Positions 1-10,850 of a stretch of 64,000 bases of DNA are shown here, one piece after another. The notes under the pieces were generated by a model, which was not told the origin of the DNA, did not search any database, and saw only the letters and a list, made by a program, of their open reading frames with translations. Made by a program: the position numbers and the translations under genes. The DNA lies in assembly GCA_030765065.1 (NCBI GenBank), contig CM060990.1, positions 4,768,001 to 4,832,000 of the forward strand, read 5' to 3'. The stretch comes from Deroplatys truncata. Lineage: Eukaryota > Arthropoda > Insecta > Mantodea > Mantidae. How positions within the stretch are numbered: position 1 is the stretch's first letter; each line of letters begins with the position of its first letter.

Positions 1-1107
1 ATTATGGCAAGTCACAACTATTAACGTTGAATAGCTGGCCAACGGACACTGCTCGATTTACCTGTAGCAGTTCAGTGAAGATATTGGGCATTATTTTACC
101 TCCAGGCTGGAAGGGTTAATAGCGTAGAATTGGAAGCGACTTGTACCTATGTGCATTTCTCTTCTGACCTCGCAGTTGACACGGAATTTAAACTTTGTGC
201 AAAAAATCTGACATGTTAAAACCTTTGTGCTAGCGAAACTCTGGTATGTGGCGCAGGTGATACCGATGTTACCACAATATTCCCAGCAACCAGAAAGAGC
301 GATTGGCTACTACGTTTGGAAAAATCACTTCTATAAGGTAGCCCGACCCCAATTACGCAGAGCAATCACGGAGGGTGGTTGGAATCTTATTGATGTGCAG
401 ATTAAATGTCGGGCTTTGTTGATCCATTCTATATTGTGTACTCTCCACAGACACGGTGCCAATCAGGTGGTGCAGTTTTGTATGAGCATGGCTGGGACGC
501 CTGCCGGACAGTTCAAACAGGTTCTGACAGACTATAGAAGAATACTACCTGTGATAGATACGTCGCTCAGTCTTCCCACCACCTTCCTGAAAGATTCCAT
601 GACAGTGCCTGTGATAGAACGGAAATACCCACCACGGCAGCGGGTATGGAAAATGTTGCTTATAAACTATATACCCTTGGAGTGGAAGGTTTCTTTTTAT
701 TTCTTCATCAACGAATTGATACCTACAGAGTCCAAGCGATATAAACATAATTTATCCTCGGCACCTTAGTGTAAGCGTTGTGGTGGTGTGGACACTCAAA
801 TTCATCGAATAACCACCTGTGTTAGTAACAGGGACATCTGAAATTGGACCAAGAAACATATAGGTCATTTAATCGGCAGCTGTTTAGAACATCGGACTAC
901 GTCTGTCCTATTAGCTTGGGACTTTCAGAAGGGAGCTACCAAAATTACACAGGTGTGGTTAACATTGGCACTCTATCATTACTGTTTGCACGAAGAATCC
1001 CCATCTCTCCTCACTTTCCAAAAATGGCTTCGGTCAGAGCGATATAAGATTCGGCGACAACCCCGAATATGGAACGTATTAAATTTGCAGTTAGATTTCA
1101 CGCTGTA
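1..1107 (+). pseudogene. 3' end of a decayed L1/Tx1-like LINE ORF2
   Basis: The reading starts before the window and runs through several frame breaks and stops to about 1107. Segments such as LAKLWYVAQV, YKVARPQLRRAIT and, near 770-830, a CKRCGG...H...C cysteine/histidine cluster align by eye with the C-terminal third of ORF2 of the LINE at 6309-9644 (LSKLWYLAQV, YKVAKSQLWRPIT, CTRCHN...H...C). The sequence is clearly diverged from that copy, so it is a relative or an older member rather than a recent duplicate. The stretch at 227-769 is the longest open part, about 180 codons. An A-rich stretch after 1107 could be the remains of the 3' tail. The reverse transcriptase core lies outside the window or is lost. 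Not expected to make a functional protein. Confidence 0.8.
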
Positions 1108-3523
1108 AAAAAAGAAAAAGGAAAGAAAGTAGACCACGAAAGACTCCCGTCACATTACAAAAATAAGCAAAAAAGTGGAATGTAATATTTTAATATAATT
1201 CCTCTACAAAAAAATTTGCATGTTGGGACTTGTAGCTTTGTTTAGCGATCTAAATCAGCGTTAATTAAACTCTTTAAGTATATGTATAGAACATTATACT
1301 ATTTAACAATAAATTCACTCAACAAAAAAGAGAATAGCGACAGTCAAATGTTTAAGAGCAGGACGCTATAAATAAATAAAAAAAAGAATACAAAATGTAG
1401 ATGTCTTTATTTCTGAGACAGCCATCTGTTATTAAACATTCGCCTTGTTCATTACATGGGTATTCTCTTAAAGTCCCTTCAACGTTCAGCTGTTTGTTGC
1501 GTATGCATGGAATCTGTATGGAATTTTAAGGCCAGCATATAGCATCAGGTGCTTAATCGCTTGGCATTTGCTGCTGCATTTGCATCGTTTTTATAATAGC
1601 GCATTGAGTAAAAACCTTTATGGAACGATTAATTACATTAATCGACTCAATGGTATGCAACTTTTAATGTTGGTAACTAGCAAACATTGACAGAGACACA
1701 CAATCCTATCATTACATTACTGAATTGGGATAGGGGGCCAGCACTTGGTATGGGAGTATAACACGTTGGATGCTATTTTGGTGTGATGTTATTTCTCTTC
1801 TACCACAAGAAACAACTGAATAGCGACGGCACTTTAAACAGATGACAAAGGTATTGATACTTTAGGCGTCATTTTGGGTGTGGTATTAAAACACGTAGGT
1901 ATGTGTTAAGACAAGTCGGGTACCATGGATGTGGTATGGTTGGGTTGCTGGGTTCGTTGGGGGTGCGTGGGTGTGTTGTTTTCGTAGCTTCTTAGTCCCT
2001 CATGAGTTCGTTCCCCTTTCAGTGGTAAAGTGATATTGGACCGGGGAAGGATTCTTATCTCAGGTATACAAGCAAAGAAGGCACAGATAACCAGTAGATG
2101 ACCTTCGGTTGCTGGTCACTTTATTCTTGCCAAACACACACTTCCTCTGTCCCGCACACAAGACACAAGCCGATCGCTACAGTTATGATGTTTTATTAAG
2201 TCGCTGTCACCTAATCTACGTCCGGATAATGAGTCGTCTTTCCTCGCTATAACACACTAATTTCTATGATTATTACTTATTCTCTTGCACGACGCTGTAT
2301 TTGAACTTTGTTAATGTAGACTTAGTTATTTCGCCAACCACTGCGTCGGAAATGCAACACTTCGCGTCTTAACATGATGCCGGTCGGAACGAGCGACCAA
2401 GAGAGAGCGATTTTCGTCTTCGCCTCGTTCTGTCTAGCATCGTTTCCTATTTCACGCCCATTTTCTAGGCGACTTGGTTTGGTTCCTAATCACGTGACTA
2501 TCACGTCGGTTATTTGCTACTTTCTTTTCTACGCTTAATTTCTATTGGTGGTTCTCCTATCAAGACTAGTGCGAATTGCTAGTTTCAATCTGGAATATTT
2601 TATGGCCTGTCGCTCATTTCTAGCTTTGGTTTGTCCACTTCGGTGAATTTTGAGACCGATTAAGCACGTACATCTTGGTGCCTGTCGGTCGAGTTGGAAT
2701 GTTCTGTCTTTGTTTAGAAAGCCACATGTTTGGCAGAATTCTTTAGAGACAGGAGACCTTTCCGGTATGTCCCGTTATAGCCTCAAGCACTATTAACAGC
2801 TACATGTTCCGGTCTACCCTTCTGCAAACTTTAGCTCTTTTGAAATGTCATTCCTTATGCTACAAATATGACTAACTTTATGTGTATTTATTCTATTTAT
2901 TATCCATGTCTATATAAATAATTGTGAGACACGTGTTTCTGCTTCACACTACAATAAGCATAATGACACCATCGTATACACCGGAGAATATTTGTTGAAT
3001 TTGACACCAGGCACGCCACTAATTATTAGCGATTTGGTTTACGGCTAATTAGCCTTTTCGATAAAAATTTTTCGCGGCGTAAGTAGCACCAAACCAATGG
3101 AATAAGTGGATTTACCAGGAAAAATCCGTTTGAAATGACAACACGCGATGTTTCAACACTAGAACGGTGGAAAGGGTCAAAGTGACTTCTATTCAAATGT
3201 AACCCTTTGTGATTGTTTCCTGTGTTTGGATTTTTCTTCAAATTTCACTATTTTTACTAATACGCTTTGCTGTCAAAGGTGGTCCATGTCAATAATCACA
3301 TTTTTATATGTAATCCATTTTATTAAGTTCACTACCTAGAACAGCAAGAGGGTTTATTTTTACCTCCGTATATTTAAAGTTCGGTAAGAACTATTTGGTG
3401 AGCTATAAATAACACAGCAGTTACAAACACATAAATGAACAATTTGCCGTGTCAAATAGCGGTACTTTTTTGGTCCTTACACGTACATTTTATCAGCTTG
3501 AGTCGACATTTGACAGTTAAATT
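1108..3523. other. Intergenic, no recognisable gene
   Basis: AT-rich sequence with only short chance reading frames. I saw no protein motif, no tRNA-like promoter boxes and no clear tandem array. Part of 2040-2780 is less AT-rich and could be an old element, but I found no terminal repeats to support that. Confidence 0.5.
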
Positions 3524-3796
3524 AAATTGAGTTTTATTTATGGACGCTATTTAACTGTTATGGTCCTTAGCGTCCCATACTATGTTGGGCGTGAAAGACT
3601 CGTAATTTTTCTGAGAGGCCTCCTTATCAGGATTTTGTTCTTTTACGTGCCGTAAAACTACGACACGGGACCACTGGCTTTACTTTCCTTCCGACGGAAA
3701 CCATGCTGAGGAGGTTTACGCCCTCCACCGGGTTTGAACCCGCAACCTCGGGAACTAGTGGCTAGCATGGTAACCAATACACCACGCAGGACGACG
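3524..3796 (-). mobile_element. tRNA-derived SINE, family A, full-length copy
   Basis: Read on the minus strand it starts with a tRNA-like head (about 3720-3796) containing a TGGT..A.TGGTTACCA-like A box and a GGTTCAAACCC B box, followed by a body with a cgtaaa/tttacg hairpin and a tail ending in TAAAACTCAATTT. Six other copies in this window (31548, 34031, 42854, 46221, 49886, 59678) share the same body, which defines the family. As a SINE it would be transcribed by RNA polymerase III and depend on a LINE partner for mobility. This copy has several substitutions relative to the others. Confidence 0.85.
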
Positions 3797-3865
3797 TTTG
3801 ACAGCTATTACATAGCGACAGCTTATTTAGGTAGTGTTGTTTGTTGTAGACAGTCGCTTTGAATT

Positions 3866-5545
3866 GTGTCTCGTAAGTGTGGCTTCTCGGAAGACGAGAT
3901 GTTGCGTATTTTTCCAGAGGATTCCGATGTTGAATCACAAATTAGTTTGGCCGACGCAGATAAGGATGTTGTATCAGAAACTAGCGGGAATAATTGTATT
4001 GGTATAACAGTTCGTTGGCTATGGGAGATGGAAATACTGATTTCCCTGAGCTGTTGCTTCAAGCATCTCTTCAGAGTGAGACTCCAGTACAGGCACAGTA
4101 ATATGGTGGGCAGAGGTGGAACTGAGTAGGAGATTATCAACTCGTCGTCCACTTCGCCTGGAAGAAAGGCTGCTGTAAACATCTTAAAGGCGCAGGGAGG
4201 ATCCACTCCGTAGGTATGCTTATCACCGAGTGAATGACTGTACTCAGTGCTTTTCGTTTGCTATATGACGTGAAAAGAATACACAAAATCAAATGCTAGG
4301 GGAGAACTGAAAAATAACGACTGAGCTGTGTCTCTCGATGAGCTGGAGAAAAATATGCCATCATGTATGCACAGGGTGTACTATGTACAATACGTATGTC
4401 TGTAGATGATCCTTGGTTAAGCTCCTGGGGCCCTCTTTATTCAAGGACACAATACCTCGAGATAAATATCAGGAGATACTTAGATTTCTCCCATTTAACT
4501 AGAAATAAACAAAGGGTGAACGTCTGCCAACTGACAAGTTTACCGTTGTCGCAGAAATTTGGAACAAGTTTGTGGGAAACTGTTTTCACTGTTACCGTTC
4601 ATAGCTGAAAACTTGACTTTTGACAAACAGGTGCTTCCAAGCAAAACACGATGCAGGTTTACGCAATTTATGCCAAATAACCCTCATAAATATGGACTGA
4701 AATTCTAGATTGCTGCCAAAGTAGTAGCAAGATAGGTCCGGCATGCCTTCGCTTACCTGGGTAAGGATGGCAGTCGACCTGAGACGAAAACTCTGGGAGA
4801 ATACCTTGTTCTAAACCTCATGGAACCATTTATAAATCAAGGAAGAAGCGTGACAACAGACTATTTGTTCACCTCTCTTCAATTTGCCAAAAAGCTCCAA
4901 GCAAAGAAAACATCATTGGTAGGAGCAATAAACAAAATTCGCCATGAGATCCCTGATGAGGTGAAGTAAACCATTGTTAAATTATACTCCAACACCATCT
5001 TGCGATAGACTGGCAACAGACACTTGCACCCTGACAGTTTATCAAGGAAAGAGAAATAAAAACGTGATTTTTCTTAGCACACTACATGCTGAAGTAGCAA
5101 AGAAAGAGAGGAGAAAACAGAAACTGACTTTCTACAAAGCTACTAAATATGGGGTAGATATGACAGACCAAATGACACGTAAATATAATACCAAAGTAGC
5201 ATGCTGGAAATGGCTAATGTATGTTTCTATAATGTATTGGACATTGTTGCGTGGGCCATTGATATGCGTGGGCCATTTATAATACGTGAGGGGTACAGGT
5301 GAAAAGAAAGAAGTTCATTCTTCAGCTTGTAGCTGAGCCAAGCAAGGAAAAGAAACCAGAAGGGAAAAACCAGAAGAGGCAACAGAACCACCTCTAACCA
5401 AAAATAGAGGAAATGCCAGACCAGTCTGAGTAAAGGAAGCGAGACCAGTGATGTTTGTGAGAAAAGTTCAAAAGCTGTGTGTGGAAGATGCGCACGAAAG
5501 GTGCAAATCATATTTGTAAAGTGTGTTTAGGATCAAGAAATATAA
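3866..5545 (+). pseudogene. Decayed piggyBac-family transposase
   Basis: A cut-and-paste DDE transposase relic. In order: an acidic N-terminus (3866-3990, ILMLR-like start then EDSDVESQIS), a segment around 4400-4610 resembling the conserved region before the first catalytic Asp, a region at about 4640-4710 (KTRCRF, MPNNPHKYGL), a region at 4790-4970 (GEYLVLNL, VTTDYLFTSLQFAKKLQ, TSLVGAI) and the C-terminal signature YGVDMTDQMTRKYNT at about 5150-5200. A C-terminal cysteine cluster (C..C type) follows near 5450-5530. These blocks are in the canonical piggyBac order but in all three frames, separated by stops and frameshifts, so the gene is dead. I could not identify TTAA-flanked terminal inverted repeats. 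The nearby SINE at 3524-3796 is an independent insertion. Confidence 0.85.
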
Positions 5546-6127
5546 CATAAAACTGGAGGTAATACCATAGGATTATAAAAATTGCTCTAACTAAGACTAT
5601 AATTCCTCAGTATTTAAAGCAAAATGTTAAGTGCCGCTATCTATTGTTGCAAATAATGTTCTAAATTAGATAAAAGTGATTCAGTTTCAATGTAGACAAT
5701 TTGTGTATTTCCACTATTCCAGGGATCAAAATGACCCCTCCCGCAATTCTAGGTATATCAGATTCACCGCAGTTCTAGTGATAAGCTAATTTTTAGCCAA
5801 TTTTATTAATGCATAAATTAAGAAGTTTAATAAAAATGCTTCGCGGGTGGTCTAATTGCGCAATGTGTGTAGGAGTATCAATTTTTTCCCAGCGTTTTTT
5901 TTCACTTTTTTCTGTTTATTTTACTATTTCAATTTTCATACAACAGTGTACAAATTCCGTCTCCTCTACAACTCATTAGCACATACAAGTATTTTTTAAA
6001 AAATATTAGATAACATCTATCTCAAAAGGAATTACAATAATTCTTATATTATTTTGACAATTCCATGTTTCTTTGCATTATTAATCTTCTCTTCTGAATG
6101 TATATAAATTACTAAAAGTCTGTTTTA
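5546..6127. other. AT-rich intergenic stretch
   Basis: No gene seen. Probably includes the 3' remainder of the piggyBac relic and the flank of the LINE that follows. The sequence near 5720-5790 contains a short partly repeated motif (attctaggtatatcagattcaccgc-like) but no convincing terminal repeat. Confidence 0.4.
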
Positions 6128-6308
6128 TTGTCTGATAGATTGTATTTGATTGAGTATGTGGGTCGAATGCCTGATTCAAAGTTTCTAAATTTCACTGCCC
6201 TACACTTTCACCGTTTCCTGTTTTTTGGGGGAGGGATTTTATTAGGAACACTTAATCGTAAAGAAAATACATTTAAAAATTTAAATTCTTCTTTACAAAA
6301 GCCCCTTC

Positions 6309-9300
6309 TTAAAGAGAGAGAACATCTAAGTTAGGGCCGATTAACAACAGTGTCTCGCATTTTTTCCTTTTTAGTCGTGTCCGGTGGTCTCTCAGAAAGG
6401 TCTCGAGACCTCGCACGCTTGGAGCGGGATCTTGCAGCATGTAATGGAGATACCCCATTACAAGCAATACTTGGGCAAAAACATAACGCGAAATCTGGAT
6501 ATGGAGTTGTAAGATAGCCCTATAAATAGTATTGGGGTTCTCCGACATAGTAATGCAGCGGATTTTATGTTTGATCCATTGCCAAGTTTCAGGAATACAG
6601 GTTGTGAACCGGTGATGAAGTGTATCAATATTGTGGCAACGTGTACAATATGGCGAATTACAAATGTTATGTCGATATTGTTTTTCTGCTGTGGGTATTA
6701 TGGCATTTAGGATCTTGTAGGCGGAGGCCTTCCAGTCCGTCGAAATCTCGGTGTATCGAAAAAACCGCCAGATATTCTTCCACGGTATGTTAGGATATTT
6801 GTCCTCTATAGTAGGAGTAGAGGAGCGTCTCAACAGAAGATGACGATACAGCTGCTTCGTAGTAGGAAATGGACCTCCAGAGAAATAACTCTGAGGTAAA
6901 CTGGCAATGCATTTCACCGTTCGGCGAAAAATGGCATGACGCATTAGGTTTCCATTACTGGACTGAAGTTGTTTATTGTCCTTTAGTAGTCCCAGATTGT
7001 ACAACGTTTTAATCAACAACGCTGAACACTTTTCGGATACTACCATTAGTCCGAGACCTCCACTAGTGATGGGACGCCAGAGTTGAGACTTCGCCACCTT
7101 GTACATATGGCCACTCCACAAATAATAGGACACTGCTAATTCGATGCGTTGGGACATCTCCGTTGGAAGGGGTAGTACTTGTGCCAGATACCATAACTTG
7201 GACAATGCAAACAGGTTAACAAACCAGGATCTTTGAAGTATATTGAGGTTTCTACTTTGGTGATGCTGTAAAGTGTAGCGGATTTGATGTAGTAAAGATG
7301 TCCAGTTTAAACTTATCATTTCAGAGACATTCGACATAATTTGCAGGCCTAGAACAGTGACGTGGTCCTTGATGGGTATTTCCGCCAAAGTTAATATCCT
7401 AGACCATCTCCCAAAAGGTAGTAATGAGGATTTCTGATAATTAATCTTCGCAGAAGATGCGTGTTCATAAACTTGTAATATGTGAGGGAGCAAATACAAC
7501 TGTTGGCTATGACGGAGGAACAAGGTCATATCATCGGCATAGGTCTTTATAGTGATTAAACCTGTCGACATAGCAGCTGAAAATACATGTTTCATCATCA
7601 TTCGAACCAACGGTTCAGTACAAATAGTAAATAACAACATAGACAAGGGGCATCCTTGACGTATACCACTCAAAATAGGAATAGGCCTAGTGAAATATCC
7701 ATTTATGTGTATCCTGGAGTAGGCAGAGGTGTATGTTAATTTAACGGCAGTGAGGAGGCGGTCAGGAATATTCATGCACTGTAAGACACCAAATAAGTAG
7801 TCATGATCTACATTATCAAATGCCGTCTCAAGGTCCAGTGACAAAAGAGCTGCCTCTTCCTCAGAATGTTCCTCCATATATATAACTGCATCACGTAGTT
7901 GTACCAAGTTATGGGTTAATTTTCTGCCCGGAATTCCACAGGTTTGTTCAGAAGCAATCAATGCTGGCATCACTTGGCGCAGTGTGTTCGCTATAATTTT
8001 CGTAAAAATCTTAAAATCAGTATTCAGCAGCGTAATAGACCTATAGCTGGTAAAGTATCGGGGCCGAAGACGTTTTGGAATTAAGATCACAATGCCTTCG
8101 TTTAATCCTGACAAGTTTTCGCGCATTTCAAAAATGGCATTCATCAACTGTAACATGCGGTCTTTAATAATGGGCCAAAATACTTTGTAGAATGTATAGC
8201 TAATTCCATCCGGTCCTGGTGCAGAATTGTTACTCCCCTTAAAAATTGCCTCTCGAAGTTCATCCATAGTAATGGGTGCTTCCAAGCCATCTGGGTCTAC
8301 ATCAACTAAAGTTCGGTCAATATCTTTATAGAGGACTTCTTTAGAGGAATTAAGAGTAAGGCGTTGTCCATATTGCTTTCGAAAATGCTCCTCGGCCCCT
8401 CTGAGAATCTCAGATGTGGTGTGTAGTGGAGTATCATCATGAGTGAGAATATCTGACATAAATTTACGTTGATGTCGGTTCTTCTCCGAAGTCACATGAT
8501 ACAAGGCAGCGCGCTCATCGTCTGTAATAGAGAATGCGCGGAATCGTACCTGTATACCATCCATAATTGATTCTTGAATTTTGTTAATTCTTCGTCGAAT
8601 CGCTGACAGTCTGGCAGTAACTTCATTGCCGGCATGCTGTTGTCCTGTCAAATCATGTAATAACGCATAGTAATAATGTAGCATGGTAGCTCGTTCATTT
8701 GCCTTAGCTTTACCAACAAATTTGAAAAATGACTATGTGGCAGGCTTATAAATCAAAAGCCGCTGCAGAAGATCATTGTAGCTAGATCTATTCGCTCTGA
8801 GGGTAACGCTATCCCAAATCATACGAAACTGTAGTTGCACTTCATCATTATATAAGAGAGCATTGTTTAATTTCCAGTAACTTCTGCCAAAAATGGGTAA
8901 AGGGGTGGTTGCTGCTACCTTAACAATTAGAGCATGATGGTCACTTACTGCAGCAGCAACAACAGCAGCACTCCGAATGTTCTTTCTATGAAGTGCATTG
9001 ACATACATCCTATCAAGTCGTGATGCTGAATTATGACGATAATACGTGCGGCAAACTGTATTACCATGTAACAATTCCCATGTATCAGTCAATTGCAATT
9101 CACTACAAAGCCGTTGTAACGCAGGAGATGGATGATATAGCCCTCGTTGATCCTTGGCATGTAATACGCAGTTAAAGTCGCCACCCAGTAACAAATAGCT
9201 GTATCTTTGGTGGAAAAAGAATGGCATATGAGTGTCAATAAAAGCTTCACGTTCACGCCGTTTGTTGGAGCCAGAAGGCAAATAAGCGTTAACTACTAAG

Positions 9301-9644
9301 GTATCGTTATCGATAATAATATTTAAAATTCGTCCACTAGGATGCAACTCTTGATGAGTTATGTTCAAAGCAGCTCTGTATATTATCGCTGTACCCCTAT
9401 TGTCGTCACCCACATTGCAAATATAATTATATTGAGGACCAAGCAAATTGAAATTGTCAATGTTTACCTCTTGTAATAGCAATATATCAATATCATAATT
9501 GTAAATAAAACTTTTCAAGAGCTGTTGCTTAGTGGCATTGCGAATACCATTAATATTTAATGAAGCATAAATTCGTGTATAAGACATGAAAATTAAGAAG
9601 AAAATGTATAACAAGCAAGGAAGAAAGAAAAGATAGCGTATCAT
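6309..9644 (-). pseudogene. LINE ORF2, endonuclease plus reverse transcriptase, one in-frame stop
   Basis: Target-primed reverse transcription enzyme of the LINE. Residues 27-245 form an AP-like endonuclease with all expected catalytic positions: N30 (SLNINGI), E59 (LLQEVN), Y121 (VNAYLP), D156/N158 (GGDFN), D211 (SRLDRMY) and D235/H236 (SDHHAL). The frame then meets a TAG at 8733-8735 and continues in the same frame; 16 codons later the next Met (8684) opens a further 791 codons holding the RT: LSLDLETAFD, GIRQGCPLS and TYADDMTLF, and a C-terminal CTRCHN...H...C cluster. The two halves are in one frame, so this is a single gene with one nonsense mutation, not two genes. The N-terminus is unusually hydrophobic; a second Met at residue 20 may be the real start. 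Without readthrough of the stop this copy cannot supply RT. Confidence 0.88.
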
Positions 9645-10780
9645 GACAGGGAAGTGTTTTCAGCTGACTCACTCTCATAGGATGCAAGGGTTTTCTCTTT
9701 CTTTCTGCTACTAGAGGTGAGTCCACCATTGCTACTTTCCGTGCGTCTCTTTTTTATACGGGGGTCACGGCTACTACAGGAAGCATTATCAGTCGTGGTG
9801 CTCAGTATTTTCATATCACTATTTTGCAGGCCTGCTGTACCGGCATTCGGCGCAATATTTAAAGCGTCAGGTTCTTCCTCGGAGCGTCCCTCTTCCATCA
9901 TTACAGCGCATAAGGTCGACATTACCATATCCGTTTCCATGCCAGCATCAGCAATGGCTGTAGAATGAGACAAAGTCACATCCGCTTTTGCAATCAAATT
10001 ACATGGCATTTTGCTTTCGACAGCACTATGTTTTCCGGACGAATCGGACATAGTGACTTGCTCCTGCGTATTACTTGACATCTCCGTCGAGTGCAAAACT
10101 GTTACCTTCTCAATATCTAGCGGTACCCGTTTAATGGGGAACTCGCCCTGTACTAACTGCGACAACGTGGGAGCGTCTGTGGTGCGTGGTGTCTGTGTAA
10201 TTACCCTTCTTCTGGGACATGTGGTACGTAAATGTCCCGTGCCGTTACACAATGCACACGTTATGGGTTGACCTTTATAGCTTATAAAGCTTTTAACTCC
10301 AGCAATACCTATATATGATGGAATATGCTTTTGCAAATCCATCTTTGCTGTTCGTACTCCATTACTAATTTGGTATCTAAGATGCGGACCCCAAGTATCC
10401 ATAGTCAATGATATCACCGTACCATAAGTTTCCAGTTGCTTTCTAATAAATTCTGGGTTGAGATCCTTCGGTAAATGGTACAGTTTCACAATACGAAATC
10501 CTAGTCCTGCAGTTGTGATCGTAACCTTACTTCTCTGCCCATTACTATGAGTAAAAGTTGACTCACCGTTGGTGTCCGTGATGGCTTTTTTGACTTTCAT
10601 CTCTTCTTTACATTGGATATATAGTTGCCTGGTATAATTATTCAGCTGAATCATCTCTAAATCATCTTCTTCAAAACGAAAAACATCGTAAATCCATTCG
10701 TGTAATTCATACGGCGAAGGCTTCGGAACATCGCGCTCCACAAAGGTCATTACTAAAGTATTCTTCCTTTCTACAAACAT
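9641..10780 (-). CDS. LINE ORF1, nucleic-acid-binding gag-like protein (379 aa)
   Basis: Predicted RNA-binding chaperone that would package the LINE transcript. An RRM-like segment is visible at about residues 93-150 (FRIVKLYHLP...FIRKQLETYGTV), followed by a single CCHC zinc knuckle at residues 175-188 (CALCNGTGHLRTTC, spacing C-x2-C-x4-H-x4-C). The C-terminal half is low-complexity and rich in Ser, Thr and charged residues, ending in a basic patch (KKRR near residue 344). The frame is open throughout. The stop codon overlaps the ORF2 start as ATGA (9644-9641), which suggests ORF2 is translated by termination-reinitiation on a shared mRNA. Start chosen as the first Met in the open frame. The role is inferred from the family. 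Confidence 0.85.
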   Translation of the reverse strand: MFVERKNTLVMTFVERDVPKPSPYELHEWIYDVFRFEEDDLEMIQLNNYTRQLYIQCKEEMKVKKAITDTNGESTFTHSNGQRSKVTITTAGLGFRIVKLYHLPKDLNPEFIRKQLETYGTVISLTMDTWGPHLRYQISNGVRTAKMDLQKHIPSYIGIAGVKSFISYKGQPITCALCNGTGHLRTTCPRRRVITQTPRTTDAPTLSQLVQGEFPIKRVPLDIEKVTVLHSTEMSSNTQEQVTMSDSSGKHSAVESKMPCNLIAKADVTLSHSTAIADAGMETDMVMSTLCAVMMEEGRSEEEPDALNIAPNAGTAGLQNSDMKILSTTTDNASCSSRDPRIKKRRTESSNGGLTSSSRKKEKTLASYESESAENTSLS

Positions 10781-10850
10781 GTTTTGATACCAAGAAACTC
10801 GAATCTAATTTCGAAAATGTCGAATGTTAGTAATTTAAACACAAACAAAG

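Larger units (their letters stand above)
6130..10850 (-). mobile_element. Nearly intact two-ORF non-LTR retrotransposon, L1/Tx1-like
   Basis: A LINE in minus orientation: a short 5' leader (10781 to about 10850), ORF1 (10780-9641), ORF2 with AP endonuclease and reverse transcriptase (9644-6309), then a 3' UTR of about 180 bp ending near 6130. The boundaries at both ends are estimates, since I could not see a target-site duplication or a poly(A) tail. Clade assignment to the L1/Tx1 branch is from the endonuclease start (SLNINGI), the RT block GIRQGCPLS followed by TEPL, and a C-terminal CCHC cluster. Apart from one stop codon in ORF2 the copy looks complete, suggesting recent activity of the family. 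The fragment at 1-1107 is a relative. Confidence 0.85.
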
